Assembly: GCA_005879675.1 (NCBI GenBank) | Contig: VBJE01000089.1 | Span: 1-9,812, forward strand | Direction: 5' to 3' | Length of the DNA stretch: 9,812 bases | From: Chloroflexota bacterium | GTDB taxonomy: Bacteria > Chloroflexota > Dormibacteria > Dormibacterales > Dormibacteraceae | Shown here: one piece after another, positions 1 to 7,961 of the stretch | How positions within the stretch are numbered: the stretch's first letter is position 1 | Layout: each line of letters starts with the position of its first letter | Translations under genes and position numbers: made by a program | Notes under the pieces: model-generated | Seen by the model: the letters and a program-made list of their open reading frames with translations, nothing else | What the model was told of the DNA's origin: nothing | The model's database searches: none

Positions 1-2030
1 ACCCCGAAGGCTGCGGTGCCGAGCGTGAGCTCCTGGTTCTTGGGCGCGGTGGGGTCGACCATGATGGTTCCGTAGAGCAGGGGCGCGTCGGTCAGGGCCG
101 GGTTCGGGGTCGACGTCGTGACCAGCTTGCGCGTCAGTCTGAAGCTGGCCGAGCCCGCGAGCACGCCGAAGGCGCTCAGGGTCGTGAGGTCGCCGGCCAC
201 GCTCGCGACCTGGGCGGTGAGCGTGAGACCGGATCCCACGACGCCGGTCCAATCGATCGCGCTTGCGCCGGTGCCGGAGGCCTCGTTCAGCTGCACCTGG
301 CCGTTGGCGACAGAAGCCCGGAGCTGCGGCCCGACGAGCGCGGCGCTCAGCGATTCGCCATCAAGTCCGAACCAGCGCTTGTCACTCGACGGGTCGGTCA
401 GCGAAGCGAACTTGATCGAGGCCGAAGTCACGCTGATGCCGAACGCCGAGGTGCCCAGGGTCAGAGACTGACCCTTCGCCTGGTCGACGCTGAGGGTCCC
501 GGCGAGGAGTGGTGCGTCGCTCAGGCCTGGGCTTGTTGGGCTGACGAGTGTCCGGGTCACACTGAAGCTCGCTGCTCCGCTCACGAGGTTGAACGCGCTG
601 AAGCTGAGGTCGCCGGCGATCTGCGCGAGCTCACCCGAAAGGGTCAGGCCAGAGCCGGTCACATCGCCCCAGTTGATCGCCGTCGCGCCGGTGCCAGATT
701 CCTGGTTCAGCTGGACCTGACCGTTGGTGACCGAGCCGCTCAGCTGCGGTCCGACCAGGTTCGCGCTGATGCTCTCTCCGTCGAGGCCGAACCAGCTCTT
801 TCCGGATGTCGTGTCGCTCAACGAGGCGAAGCCGATCGAAGCGTTGGTGACGGTCACGCCGAATCCCGCGGTGCCGATCGTGACCTGCTGGCTCTTGCCG
901 GAGTCGACTGTGATCGAACCTGCCAGCAACGTGGCGTTGGTCAACAACATAGGCGTCGAGCTGAACAGCGTCCGCGTGAGACTCACGCTTGCCGACCCCT
1001 TCAGAAGTCCGACGAGGTCGACCGTGATGTCACCCTCGATGCTGTAGGTGTCGCTCGATGTCAGCGTCAGGGCCGGGACCGCGGCGCTGCCGCCAGAGTC
1101 CTTGACGTTGGCCCAGGTCAGCAGCGTCGAGGAGTCCGCGCCCGAGGAGTCGGTGGCCACGTTCACCTTCACCGTCCCGCTGTCCACGGTCAGAGTGAGG
1201 TGGTCGATCCCCTGCAGGCCCGCGCTCGTGACGCTCGCCTGCAGCCCGGTGAAGCTCGTCTGGTCGGCGGGGTCAGTGGACGTGGGCTTGCCCGTCGCCA
1301 TGTCGACCTCGATCCCGGTCGCGTAGAAACCGATCGCGCCCGCCTTCACGATCGCGCCCGTGGTCGCGTCGAACGAGGCCCCGGAGCCGATGAACACCTC
1401 GGCGTTCTTGACGGACACATCCAGAAGCGAAGCGCTGCCCGTGTACGCGGGGTCGGTCACGTCGACTGTGCTCTTGTCGATGCTGAACTGGCCCTGAGCA
1501 AGCACGAAGCCGCCCACACCGACGCTGGCGGACAGGACCTCGGCGTGCTCCTTGGCCGTCGCGAAGTCGAGCGTCAGCGACGAGCTCATCCCGGTCGAGA
1601 CCACGACCGGCCCCGGCACGCCACCGTCCGTAACCTGCGACAGGTCGAGGAAGCTGCCGTCGGACGCCCGCCCGTTGAAGCTCACGCCGATGCCCTTCGC
1701 CGCGAGGGTCAAGCCCGGGATGCCGACGATCGATGCGTCCATGTGGATCCCGGCCGCCTCCCACGCCAGGCTGTTGCTCGGGGTCACGGTGTCCAGGTGC
1801 ACGAACATCGCGACCGCGAAGCTGTCGAGGGCACCCTGAAGACCGGCCGCGGCGGCCGTGCCTGGGCCGGCGCCGATGAAGGCGGTGCCGCCGCTGACGC
1901 CGAACGTGGTCATCCACACGTCGGACAGCGATGAGCCGGTTGGGTTCGCGTCGGTCTTGACGACGACCGTCACCTGGTGCGGCGTGCCGAACGAGTAATC
2001 GCCGCTCAGGTGGATGAACCCGCCGAGGGT
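1..2030 (-). repeat. Tandem 140-170-residue beta repeats in the giant protein
   Basis: The protein tail is built of about five related units, at roughly 2030-1500, 1500-990, 990-570, 570-145 and 145-1 (cut by the edge). The two best units share WFGLDGES (W codons at 792-794 and 372-374, exactly 420 bp or 140 residues apart), LVGPQL, NGQVQLN and a closing TRTL/TRKL strand. The fifth copy is about 145 residues further on, with small insertions. The first two units are longer and degenerate, with FIGAG and VFIGSGASF in place of the later motif. The pattern resembles the VFIG-type beta-strand repeats of very large bacterial surface proteins; that comparison is from memory, not from a search. Confidence 0.8.
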
Positions 2031-5000
2031 GAGGTCGTTCACCGTCGAGCCGGTCGCGTTGGTGATCGACCCGGTCACGCCCGCGGCGTCGCCATACGTG
2101 TACGCGTTCTTGGCGGTCCCACCCTGGATGTTCTCGGTGTCGGTGAAGGAGACGGCCGTGGTCCCGAACGCGAGCTTGCCCGCGTTCACCCCGGTGAGCG
2201 CCCACTTGCTGTCGGCGTCAGGGCCCTTGATCGTGTCGTTGCCGCCGGCGCCGGCGAAGGTGATCGGGAACGCCAGGCTGCTCGCGGAGGCGTCGACCGC
2301 GAAGATGTCATCACCGTCGCCGCCGCTCACGGTCAGGCTCGCGACGGTCGCGGCCGGGCGCGTGCTCGGGGTGCCGCCGTCGACCGTGATGCTGACGTCC
2401 GACCCGGACGCGGTCAGCGAGACGTTGTGGCCCGTGCCGTTGGCCAGCGCCACCGCCCAGTCCTGCTGGAAGGTGACCGACACCGTCTTGCTCAGGGAGT
2501 CGACCGTGGCCGTCGCGTTCACGACCTCGAAAGCCGTGTCGCTGAGGTGGACCGAGCATTGCCCGCCGGCGTCGGTGGTGCAGCTCGCCTGGTCCAGCGT
2601 GCTCCCGCCATCGCTCGTGAACGTGACAGGCGCCTGCTCCACGGCGTTGTTGGAGGCGTCGGTGACGGTCGCGGTCAGGGTCACGCTCGTGCCCGCGGCG
2701 ACTGTTGTCGACGGGTTCGCGGCCAGATCGATCGCGGCCGGAAGTCCGGCCACGTAGGTGCTGAAGTGCGGCAGAGCGGCGCTGATCGTGTGGGCGGTCG
2801 TGTTGAGCGACGACGTGAGCGGCAGAGAGCGGCCGTCGGGGCTGAGGTAGTAGATCGCCGCCGGCGCGACGCCGCTCGTCGGGTAGTGGATCGTCAGCAT
2901 CGGCAGCCCGTTGAAGTTGTGGACCGCGGCGCCTTCGGCGTCGATCGCGCTCAGGTCGTAGGCGAGCGAGGCCTGGCCGGCCGCGGCCTTGACGTAGACG
3001 GCAATCGAGGAGTTGACCATGCCGGGCGTGAAGGTCACCGTCGCCTTGCCGTCGGCGCTGGTCGCCGAACCGCCTGCCTGCGGAGTGACGACCCCGACGC
3101 CCGATCCCGACGATGCCGAAGCCGTGACCGACCGGCTTGCCGGGCCGCCAAGCGTCCAAAGCTGGTAGGCGTAGGTCAGGCCGGGGACGACGTCTGTGTC
3201 GTCGAAGGAGCCGCTCGAAGATCGACCGATCGACCTGACGACTCCGGAAGTGCCGTTGGCTGACCTGCGTACCTGATAGTTGACGCCGTCGGCGGGCCAG
3301 GTCAGCCGCAAGCCGCCGAGCAGCGGGGTGATGGTGAGGTTCTCAAGCGGCGGGCCGCGCGGGGCGGACCCGATGAAGGTGAAGGTCGTGATCTGTTCGG
3401 AGGTCCGTCCCCGAGAGTCGGTCACATTGAGCCGGACGTTGTAATTGCCGTGCAGCGCCGTCGCGTTCCAGACGGCCGCCCACAGCGTGCCGCCCTGTAA
3501 GTTGAGCGAAGCGCCGCCACCGACAGAGCTGGGCAACGGCAGGGCGGGAAGGCCGATCCAGGTGGTGCCGCCGGACGGCGTGTAGGACATCGTCACGGAC
3601 GCAACCCCGGCCCGGGCCGAGGTCCGGGCTTCGATCTCCAGGATCGCGGACTCGAGGGCCGCCCCCTCGGCGGGCAGCGGCGAGATGAGCATGATCGAGG
3701 GCGCATCCCATGCCAACGGGGTGGTGATGGACGCGGCCTGGGACATCGGGCTCGAGTTGCCGACCAGGTCGACCGCGCTCACGCGGTAGCGCATCGCGGT
3801 CGCGTTGGCCAGGTAGCTGTCTCGGTAGGTGGTCCCTATGACGCCGCTCGCGATCTGGACGAAACCGCTCGTGCCGACGCTCCGGTAGACGGAGTAGGTG
3901 ACGGCCGAGGAGGTGATAGGAGCGGTCCAGGACAGCAACACGTCGGATCCGTCGACCTGAGGGTCAATCGCGACCGGGGTCGGCACCGAGTGCACGACGT
4001 CGAGCTGCCGCGTCGCGGTCGTGTCGACCGTCGACCCGTTGGGTGCGATCGCCACCGCGCGGAGGCTGTAGGTCCCGGCCGGCAACCCGGCAGTGACCAC
4101 GTCCCCGATCGCCGTCCATCCGCTTCCGGTCGTGACCGCGGGAAGAACCGCGAGCGGTTGCCAGCTTCCGCCCAGGGTCTGCGTCTCGATGCGGGCGGCG
4201 CTGATGTTTGCCGTGGACGTGCCCTGCACCGTCGTCTGCACCGCGCGGCCGACCAGCGTGGACGCGTTCGGAGGCGACCCGTCCGTGCCGCCGAGCAGGA
4301 TCTCGGGCTTGGCCAGCACCAGGCTGGGCGCCGGGCCGGTGGCGACGGAGAGCTTCGAGGAGTTGACGTTTGGGGCTGCGACGGGGATCAGAACTGCCGG
4401 GACCGCGCTCGAGGGTTCGCTCGTCTGCGAGCCGGAGGTCGCCCGCACCTGGTAGTACGCCTGCCCGCCGATCGGACCCGGCCGGTCGACGAACGAGGTC
4501 TCCGAGGTGGTCGCGATGATGGCGAACGGGCCGTCGGCCGAGAGCGCGCGCTCGATCGAATAGCCGTGGGCGTTGGTGGCGGCGATCCAGTACAGGGTCA
4601 CCGCGCCCGGGGCGGACAGGGCGGCGAGGCCGTGCGGCGTACCGACGCCTGCGGCCGGCGCGGCGGCCGGGGCCTGTGCGAGCGGCGTTATGTGGGCTGT
4701 GGGCGAGGGCGCGCCCTCCTGGCCGTCGGAGTTGATCGCCTCGACCCGGTAGTCGGTCGCGATGCCCGGCAGGTATGCGTTGTCGAGGAACTGACGGCCC
4801 GCGACGCGCGCAAGCAGCTGCCAGCTGACGCCGGTCCGCCTCCAGACCGAGTACGCCACCGGTTCGGACGCCGGCGGCGCCGACCAGCGGATCAGCACAC
4901 CTCCGCCCGCCATCGACACGGAGATGCCCGACGGCGCGAGCGGCACGCTCGGCGCACCGCGGTGAAAGCCGTGGCCGTTGCTCGTCGTGCTGCCGGCGCG

Positions 5001-7562
5001 ACCGCGGACCGTGTAGTGGCCGGGAGGCAGCAGCGCCGTGTCCCAGTCGGCGTCGCACTGACCGGTCTGGCATACGGTGGTCGCGTCCACCTGAGTCCAC
5101 ACGCCGCCGTCGATCTGATACTCGAACACGAGGGCGCCGCTCGGCGCTATCTTCGCCGTGAGCAGCAGGCGGCTCGACACCGTCGCCTCGGAGTCCAGGT
5201 CCGCTCCGGTCGGGAGCTTGGCCTGGAAGTCGATGACCGCCGGGGCCGCCATCCCTGACAGCACGGCGGCCGACGCCGACACCGTGTCGCTCAGCTGACC
5301 CTGCGACCCGCGCATCACAAGCCGGTAGGTGTGCTGCCCGGGATTCGGCTGCGCGTCGACGTAGGACCTCGCGTCGGGGTTGAGCACCGCCAGTGGGTCG
5401 GCCGTCTCGTCCCGGTACAGCGCGTACGACGCGGCGTCGGTGTAGGAGGGTTGCTGCCACGACAGGGCGATCGCGCCTGCCTCGGGCGTGGCGGCAAAAG
5501 CTGTCGGGGCGGGCGGCCGTCCGTTGACGATCTCGTAGGTCTGGTCGACCTGGGTCGTGTTGCCGGAGCCGTCCGCCGCGGTGCCGCGCAGCGAGACCGC
5601 GCCGTCGCCGACAGCCGATGTGTTCCACGTCAGCGTCGACGTCCATGCGAGCGGGTCGCCGCCCGCGCGCTGCGCGGTCACGGTGCCAATCGGCGTCCAG
5701 CCGCCGTTGCCGCCGATGAGCCACGTCACCACCGCTGCACCGTCGCCGCTGCGGCCCCTGAGCGTGAGCTGGACGCTGCCCGTGAGCGTTCCGGTCGAGG
5801 GCTCCATCGCTGTGACGGTCGGTTTGCTCGACGCCGCCTGCCAGACAGCCGTCGCCGTCGCCGGCGTGACGGCGGGACTGCCCGCGGGCATGTCCGGGTC
5901 GACCTCGTAGGAGTAGGACACGCCGGCCTGGCCGCCGGTGTCGACGAGGCTAGTGTCGGTCGTCGTGCCCACGGCGACCGCCTGTCCGCCCGCCGCCGAC
6001 CGGAACACGTGGTAGGCCGAGGCGCCGGGCACGGCCGTCCATGTCAAGGTGACGTGCCCGTCGCTCGCCGTCGCCTGCACCGTGACCTGCGCGGGCGGCG
6101 GCGTCGTACCGCCGCCTGTCGTCGTTCCACTTGACGCGGGCACGGCCACCGGAAGGGGCACGGTCGCGTAGCGTGGGTCGAAAGACGGCTGCGACGCCTG
6201 ACAGCCGCCGAGGTCGGTCGTGCCCGCCGGGCAGGTGTGCATCGCCATCACGCGGTAATAGGTCGTGGCTCCATCGGGAGCCGCGGTGTCGGTAAATCCC
6301 GTGGTCGTCGTCTGGCCGATATACGTGTACGCGCCTCCCGACGTCGGGGAGCTGAAGATCGCATACGCGGTCGCGCCCGTCACGCTGTTCCAGGTCAGGC
6401 GCGCGCCGGGGGATGCGGAGACGCCAGTCAGTCCGGACGGAGCCCCGGCCGGGGAGGTACCGGACTGCGGGATCGACACCACCGCGCTGGGGGCGCTCGC
6501 ATAGCGGGTGTCGAGCGGCGGGCTCGCCGTCTGGCAGCCGCCGCGGTCGGTGACGGTGGCGGCGCACGCACGCAGCGACATCACACGGTAGAACAGCGTG
6601 CCGCTCGTTCCAGAGCTGTCCGAGAAGGACAGCGTGGTCGTCTGGCCGATGTACGAGTAGGGACCGTTCACCGATGTGCCGCGGTAGATCGCGTACGCGG
6701 ATGCGCCCTGGGCGGCGGACCACGTCATGAGGATGCCCGACGAACCTGCGGTGACCCTCAGTCCGCCCGGCACACTGGAACTTGGCGCGACAGGGTGGAT
6801 CTTGGAGAGCGCGTCCTGCAACCGCTGCCGGAGTAGAGCGATTGCCGCCTCCGCGGCCGACGCGTATGGCTGCACCTCGGTGCCGGGCGCATACACGTGG
6901 GTCTCGCCGGTGTTCTGGTCGTAGGAGATGTAGCGCAGCCCCGCGCCCTGGGCCCAGCTCTTGACCCGCTCCACGTCGAGATGCGCGGGCAGCTGCGCCG
7001 CCCACGTACCGGCGGCCGGGTCGAGCCGGCGGAGGTTGAGCTTCGGCAGCTGGACGAGCGCGACACGTTCGTTGGCGATCGCGTCGGCCCGAGGCTCGCG
7101 CATCCAGCGGATCACGGACAGGTGGTTGTCAGCGATGAAGGTGCTGACGTCGTTCGGCTGCGCAAGCGATGGGAAGGTGACGAGCGCGGTGTCGCTGCTT
7201 AACTGCGTCACGGTGACGCGCGGGAGCTGGAAGGTGGAGCGCCCGAAAGCCGGCGAGTAGCCGATCAGCTGAAGGCCGAACCGGTCACCCCAGTTCTGAA
7301 CCGTAGCCTCGGAAGTGAACGGAACGAACCTGATGTTCACGTCGGACGTTCCGGGGAACTGGTCCATGGAGATCGGTGTGCTCGGCCAGGTCCTCGTCGG
7401 CGTGCTGGAGGCGGCGATGTTCTGTTGCGTGACGGAGGAGGCCGAGACAACGCCGTTGTCGACTGTTTGCGCGAGGACGCTCAGGATGACTCCCGCCGCG
7501 ACCGCGCTGGCGACCGGGAATGCCGCGAGCTTGAGCGCAAGGCCGCTGAGTGGGACGGTCAC
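1..7562 (-). CDS. Giant secreted multidomain FN3/Ig/beta-repeat surface protein (C-terminus beyond left edge)
   Basis: Open from a GTG at 7562 to base 1 without a stop (2,520 codons). An in-frame TAG lies just upstream, so no earlier start is possible. Approximate residues: 1-35 signal or anchor segment (Lys11, then a hydrophobic run ending near AQT); 40-255 unrecognised; 258-361, 365-478 and 487-578 FN3; 577-680 Ig-like; 681-770 FN3; 772-871 Ig-like; 873-960 and 970-1062 FN3; 1078-1193 Ig-like; 1193-1283 FN3; 1286-1400 Ig-like; 1405-1492 FN3; 1493-1603 ZU5-like (ends PHFSTYVA); 1604-1701 Big_1/invasin-like; 1741-1780 RTX-like GGDGDD and GGNDT motifs; about 1845-2520 repeats. The FN3 calls rest on the recurring W...Y.IYR...Y.V pattern. 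Likely an exported adhesin or cell-surface scaffold; no catalytic motif was seen. The cell anchor, if any, lies off the window. Function is inference; exact domain borders are approximate. Confidence 0.9.
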   Translation of the reverse strand, partial: MTVPLSGLALKLAAFPVASAVAAGVILSVLAQTVDNGVVSASSVTQQNIAASSTPTRTWPSTPISMDQFPGTSDVNIRFVPFTSEATVQNWGDRFGLQLIGYSPAFGRSTFQLPRVTVTQLSSDTALVTFPSLAQPNDVSTFIADNHLSVIRWMREPRADAIANERVALVQLPKLNLRRLDPAAGTWAAQLPAHLDVERVKSWAQGAGLRYISYDQNTGETHVYAPGTEVQPYASAAEAAIALLRQRLQDALSKIHPVAPSSSVPGGLRVTAGSSGILMTWSAAQGASAYAIYRGTSVNGPYSYIGQTTTLSFSDSSGTSGTLFYRVMSLRACAATVTDRGGCQTASPPLDTRYASAPSAVVSIPQSGTSPAGAPSGLTGVSASPGARLTWNSVTGATAYAIFSSPTSGGAYTYIGQTTTTGFTDTAAPDGATTYYRVMAMHTCPAGTTDLGGCQASQPSFDPRYATVPLPVAVPASSGTTTGGGTTPPPAQVTVQATASDGHVTLTWTAVPGASAYHVFRSAAGGQAVAVGTTTDTSLVDTGGQAGVSYSYEVDPDMPAGSPAVTPATATAVWQAASSKPTVTAMEPSTGTLTGSVQLTLRGRSGDGAAVVTWLIGGNGGWTPIGTVTAQRAGGDPLAWTSTLTWNTSAVGDGAVSLRGTAADGSGNTTQVDQTYEIVNGRPPAPTAFAATPEAGAIALSWQQPSYTDAASYALYRDETADPLAVLNPDARSYVDAQPNPGQHTYRLVMRGSQGQLSDTVSASAAVLSGMAAPAVIDFQAKLPTGADLDSEATVSSRLLLTAKIAPSGALVFEYQIDGGVWTQVDATTVCQTGQCDADWDTALLPPGHYTVRGRAGSTTSNGHGFHRGAPSVPLAPSGISVSMAGGGVLIRWSAPPASEPVAYSVWRRTGVSWQLLARVAGRQFLDNAYLPGIATDYRVEAINSDGQEGAPSPTAHITPLAQAPAAAPAAGVGTPHGLAALSAPGAVTLYWIAATNAHGYSIERALSADGPFAIIATTSETSFVDRPGPIGGQAYYQVRATSGSQTSEPSSAVPAVLIPVAAPNVNSSKLSVATGPAPSLVLAKPEILLGGTDGSPPNASTLVGRAVQTTVQGTSTANISAARIETQTLGGSWQPLAVLPAVTTGSGWTAIGDVVTAGLPAGTYSLRAVAIAPNGSTVDTTATRQLDVVHSVPTPVAIDPQVDGSDVLLSWTAPITSSAVTYSVYRSVGTSGFVQIASGVIGTTYRDSYLANATAMRYRVSAVDLVGNSSPMSQAASITTPLAWDAPSIMLISPLPAEGAALESAILEIEARTSARAGVASVTMSYTPSGGTTWIGLPALPLPSSVGGGASLNLQGGTLWAAVWNATALHGNYNVRLNVTDSRGRTSEQITTFTFIGSAPRGPPLENLTITPLLGGLRLTWPADGVNYQVRRSANGTSGVVRSIGRSSSGSFDDTDVVPGLTYAYQLWTLGGPASRSVTASASSGSGVGVVTPQAGGSATSADGKATVTFTPGMVNSSIAVYVKAAAGQASLAYDLSAIDAEGAAVHNFNGLPMLTIHYPTSGVAPAAIYYLSPDGRSLPLTSSLNTTAHTISAALPHFSTYVAGLPAAIDLAANPSTTVAAGTSVTLTATVTDASNNAVEQAPVTFTSDGGSTLDQASCTTDAGGQCSVHLSDTAFEVVNATATVDSLSKTVSVTFQQDWAVALANGTGHNVSLTASGSDVSITVDGGTPSTRPAATVASLTVSGGDGDDIFAVDASASSLAFPITFAGAGGNDTIKGPDADSKWALTGVNAGKLAFGTTAVSFTDTENIQGGTAKNAYTYGDAAGVTGSITNATGSTVNDLTLGGFIHLSGDYSFGTPHQVTVVVKTDANPTGSSLSDVWMTTFGVSGGTAFIGAGPGTAAAAGLQGALDSFAVAMFVHLDTVTPSNSLAWEAAGIHMDASIVGIPGLTLAAKGIGVSFNGRASDGSFLDLSQVTDGGVPGPVVVSTGMSSSLTLDFATAKEHAEVLSASVGVGGFVLAQGQFSIDKSTVDVTDPAYTGSASLLDVSVKNAEVFIGSGASFDATTGAIVKAGAIGFYATGIEVDMATGKPTSTDPADQTSFTGLQASVTSAGLQGIDHLTLTVDSGTVKVNVATDSSGADSSTLLTWANVKDSGGSAAVPALTLTSSDTYSIEGDITVDLVGLLKGSASVSLTRTLFSSTPMLLTNATLLAGSITVDSGKSQQVTIGTAGFGVTVTNASIGFASLSDTTSGKSWFGLDGESISANLVGPQLSGSVTNGQVQLNQESGTGATAINWGDVTGSGLTLSGELAQIAGDLSFSAFNLVSGAASFSVTRTLVSPTSPGLSDAPLLAGTLSVDQAKGQSLTLGTSAFGISVTSASIKFASLTDPSSDKRWFGLDGESLSAALVGPQLRASVANGQVQLNEASGTGASAIDWTGVVGSGLTLTAQVASVAGDLTTLSAFGVLAGSASFRLTRKLVTTSTPNPALTDAPLLYGTIMVDPTAPKNQELTLGTAAFG
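2225..2335 (-). other. RTX-like calcium-binding stretch in the giant protein
   Basis: Around residues 1741-1780 the protein reads SGGDGDDIF and, about 20 residues later, GAGGNDTIKG. Both fit the GGxGxDx nonapeptide of RTX/hemolysin-type repeats, which bind calcium between turns of a beta roll. Only two copies are present, so this is at most a single short turn between the Big_1-like domain and the tail repeats. Calcium binding is inferred from the motif. Confidence 0.5.
6130..6790 (-). repeat. Paired FN3 domains with a matching Cys-x9-Cys loop
   Basis: These are two adjacent, closely related FN3 domains of the giant protein (residues about 258-361 and 365-478). Both have AYAI, YIGQTTT, YRVM, then a Cys-x9-Cys segment (C333/C343 and C444/C454) reading C-x5-D-x-GG-C, followed by D-x-RYA. 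The other FN3 domains in the protein lack this insert. The matching spacing suggests a disulphide-closed loop in the exported protein and a recent domain duplication. The disulphide is inference. Confidence 0.75.
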
Positions 7563-7630
7563 GCCAGTGGACTACCGGCGACAGGCAAAAGTGCGCCCGA
7601 GCCGGACGCGAAACACCAGCGAACTGGCAA
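7559..7630 (-). CDS. Possible 23-codon leader ORF coupled to the giant gene
   Basis: A short frame starts with TTG at 7630, preceded by a purine-rich GGGAGGG at 7634-7640 (GGAGG core with a 4-base spacer). It encodes 23 residues beginning MPVRWC and ends in TGA at 7561-7559. That stop overlaps the GTG start of the giant gene in the four bases GTGA. The giant gene's own start has no recognisable Shine-Dalgarno within about 20 bases, so ribosomes finishing the leader could restart there. The peptide resembles nothing I know. The alternatives are a chance ORF, or a giant-gene start used without a Shine-Dalgarno. Confidence 0.35.
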   Translation of the reverse strand: MPVRWCFASGSGALLPVAGSPLA

Positions 7631-7694
7631 CGACCCTCCCTCTCAGACGCCCACATGACCACGCCGCCTTCCCTACCGGCAGGTCGAGGACGGC

Positions 7695-7723
7695 ATTCTC
7701 GTCCCGGCTTGACGCGTTGTCAA
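7695..7723 (-). promoter_or_regulatory. Sigma70-like promoter of the giant gene
   Basis: Read on the minus strand, TTGACA (7723-7718) is followed after exactly 17 bases by GAGAAT (7700-7695), which matches TATAAT at 4 of 6 positions. Transcription would begin near 7688, leaving a leader of about 125 nt before the GTG at 7562. The perfect -35 box and ideal spacing make this the best promoter candidate in the intergenic region. Confidence 0.55.
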
Positions 7724-7736
7724 GAAGGAACTTCTT
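7722..7736. promoter_or_regulatory. Operator-like dyad over the -35 box
   Basis: AAGAAG-GAA-CTTCTT is a perfect 6-bp inverted repeat with a 3-base centre that overlaps the end of the TTGACA box. A second, looser pair, CTTAAC (7734-7739) and GTTAAG (7757-7762), lies directly upstream of the promoter. The AT-rich symmetry stands out in this GC-rich DNA and its position would suit a repressor or activator site. Binding is inference. Confidence 0.35.
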
Positions 7737-7862
7737 AACCGCCGCATGTGAAGGTTGTTAAGGCAGCCAGCTCAGACGCGTAATCACACGCGAAGCGTGG
7801 AACGGGTAGGCGGCGGACGGATCACATCGAATCCAGCCGTCAAACCGGCTCGCGTGTGACCA

Positions 7863-7882
7863 GACAATGGTGGACCCGAGGG
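7863..7882. repeat. Left copy of the 20-bp direct repeat (tRNA-Ala 3' end)
   Basis: GACAATGGTGGACCCGAGGG is identical to 9158-9177. It contains the complement of the last 15 bases of the tRNA, including CCA, plus 5 bases beyond. It directly abuts the TGTGAGAG-type left end of the IS. This copy is a tRNA fragment, not a gene. It is best read as a target-site duplication, or alternatively as an attachment-site copy. Confidence 0.85.
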
Positions 7883-7946
7883 TGTGAGAGTTCAGTAGTT
7901 ACCGGACCGGCCTGCCATAGCATGTCTCAGGTGATACCGGACCGCC
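7883..7946. repeat. Left IS end with two tandem terminal motifs
   Basis: The outer motif begins TGTGAGAG at 7883 and contains TTACCGGACCGG (7899-7910). The inner motif begins TGTCTCAGGTG at 7923 and contains TACCGGACCGCC (7935-7946). The shared core TACCGGACCG recurs with a 35-bp offset. The inner copy pairs well with the right end. These are likely transposase binding sites. Confidence 0.6.
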
Positions 7947-7960
7947 ACTGGAGGTGGCGG
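7942..7960 (+). promoter_or_regulatory. Hairpin sequestering the transposase ribosome binding site
   Basis: CCGCCAC (7942-7948) and GTGGCGG (7954-7960) form a perfect 7-bp stem around the loop TGGAG. The Shine-Dalgarno GGAGGT (7950-7955, six bases before the ATG at 7962) lies in the loop and the 3' arm. A transcript reading in from outside would fold this and limit transposase synthesis. Several IS families use this strategy; here it is inferred from the sequence. Confidence 0.55.
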
Positions 7961-7961
7961 C

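Larger units (their letters stand above)
7563..7862. other. Intergenic region between the giant gene and the IS
   Basis: This stretch of 300 bases has no convincing gene beyond the leader ORF. It holds the promoter and dyads described separately, a perfect 10-bp inverted pair TCACACGCGA (7784-7793) and TCGCGTGTGA (7850-7859), and a small hairpin AGCCG-6-CGGCT (7835-7850). Before the IS inserted, that hairpin would have lain about 13 bases beyond the tRNA-Ala 3' end, where a weak terminator could sit. Confidence 0.5.

Noticed and set aside
1977..5258. Long plus-strand frames (about 1977-3263 and 3990-5258)
   Set aside because: They lie antisense to the giant gene, are rich in Arg/Gly/Val/Ala with no recognisable motif, and have no ribosome binding site. 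They are antisense shadows of the FN3/Ig coding sequence.
3964..5724. 586-residue minus-strand open frame
   Set aside because: It is out of frame with the giant gene and gives arginine-rich, low-complexity protein with no domain pattern. It is a by-product of GC-rich codon bias.
7285..7662. Minus-strand frame of 125 residues from an ATG over the start of the giant gene
   Set aside because: It is in a different frame from the signal-peptide-bearing giant protein, its composition is shadow-like, and it has no Shine-Dalgarno at its start.
7863..7882. Second tRNA gene at the left repeat
   Set aside because: Only the 3' 15 bases of the tRNA are present; the rest of the cloverleaf is missing.
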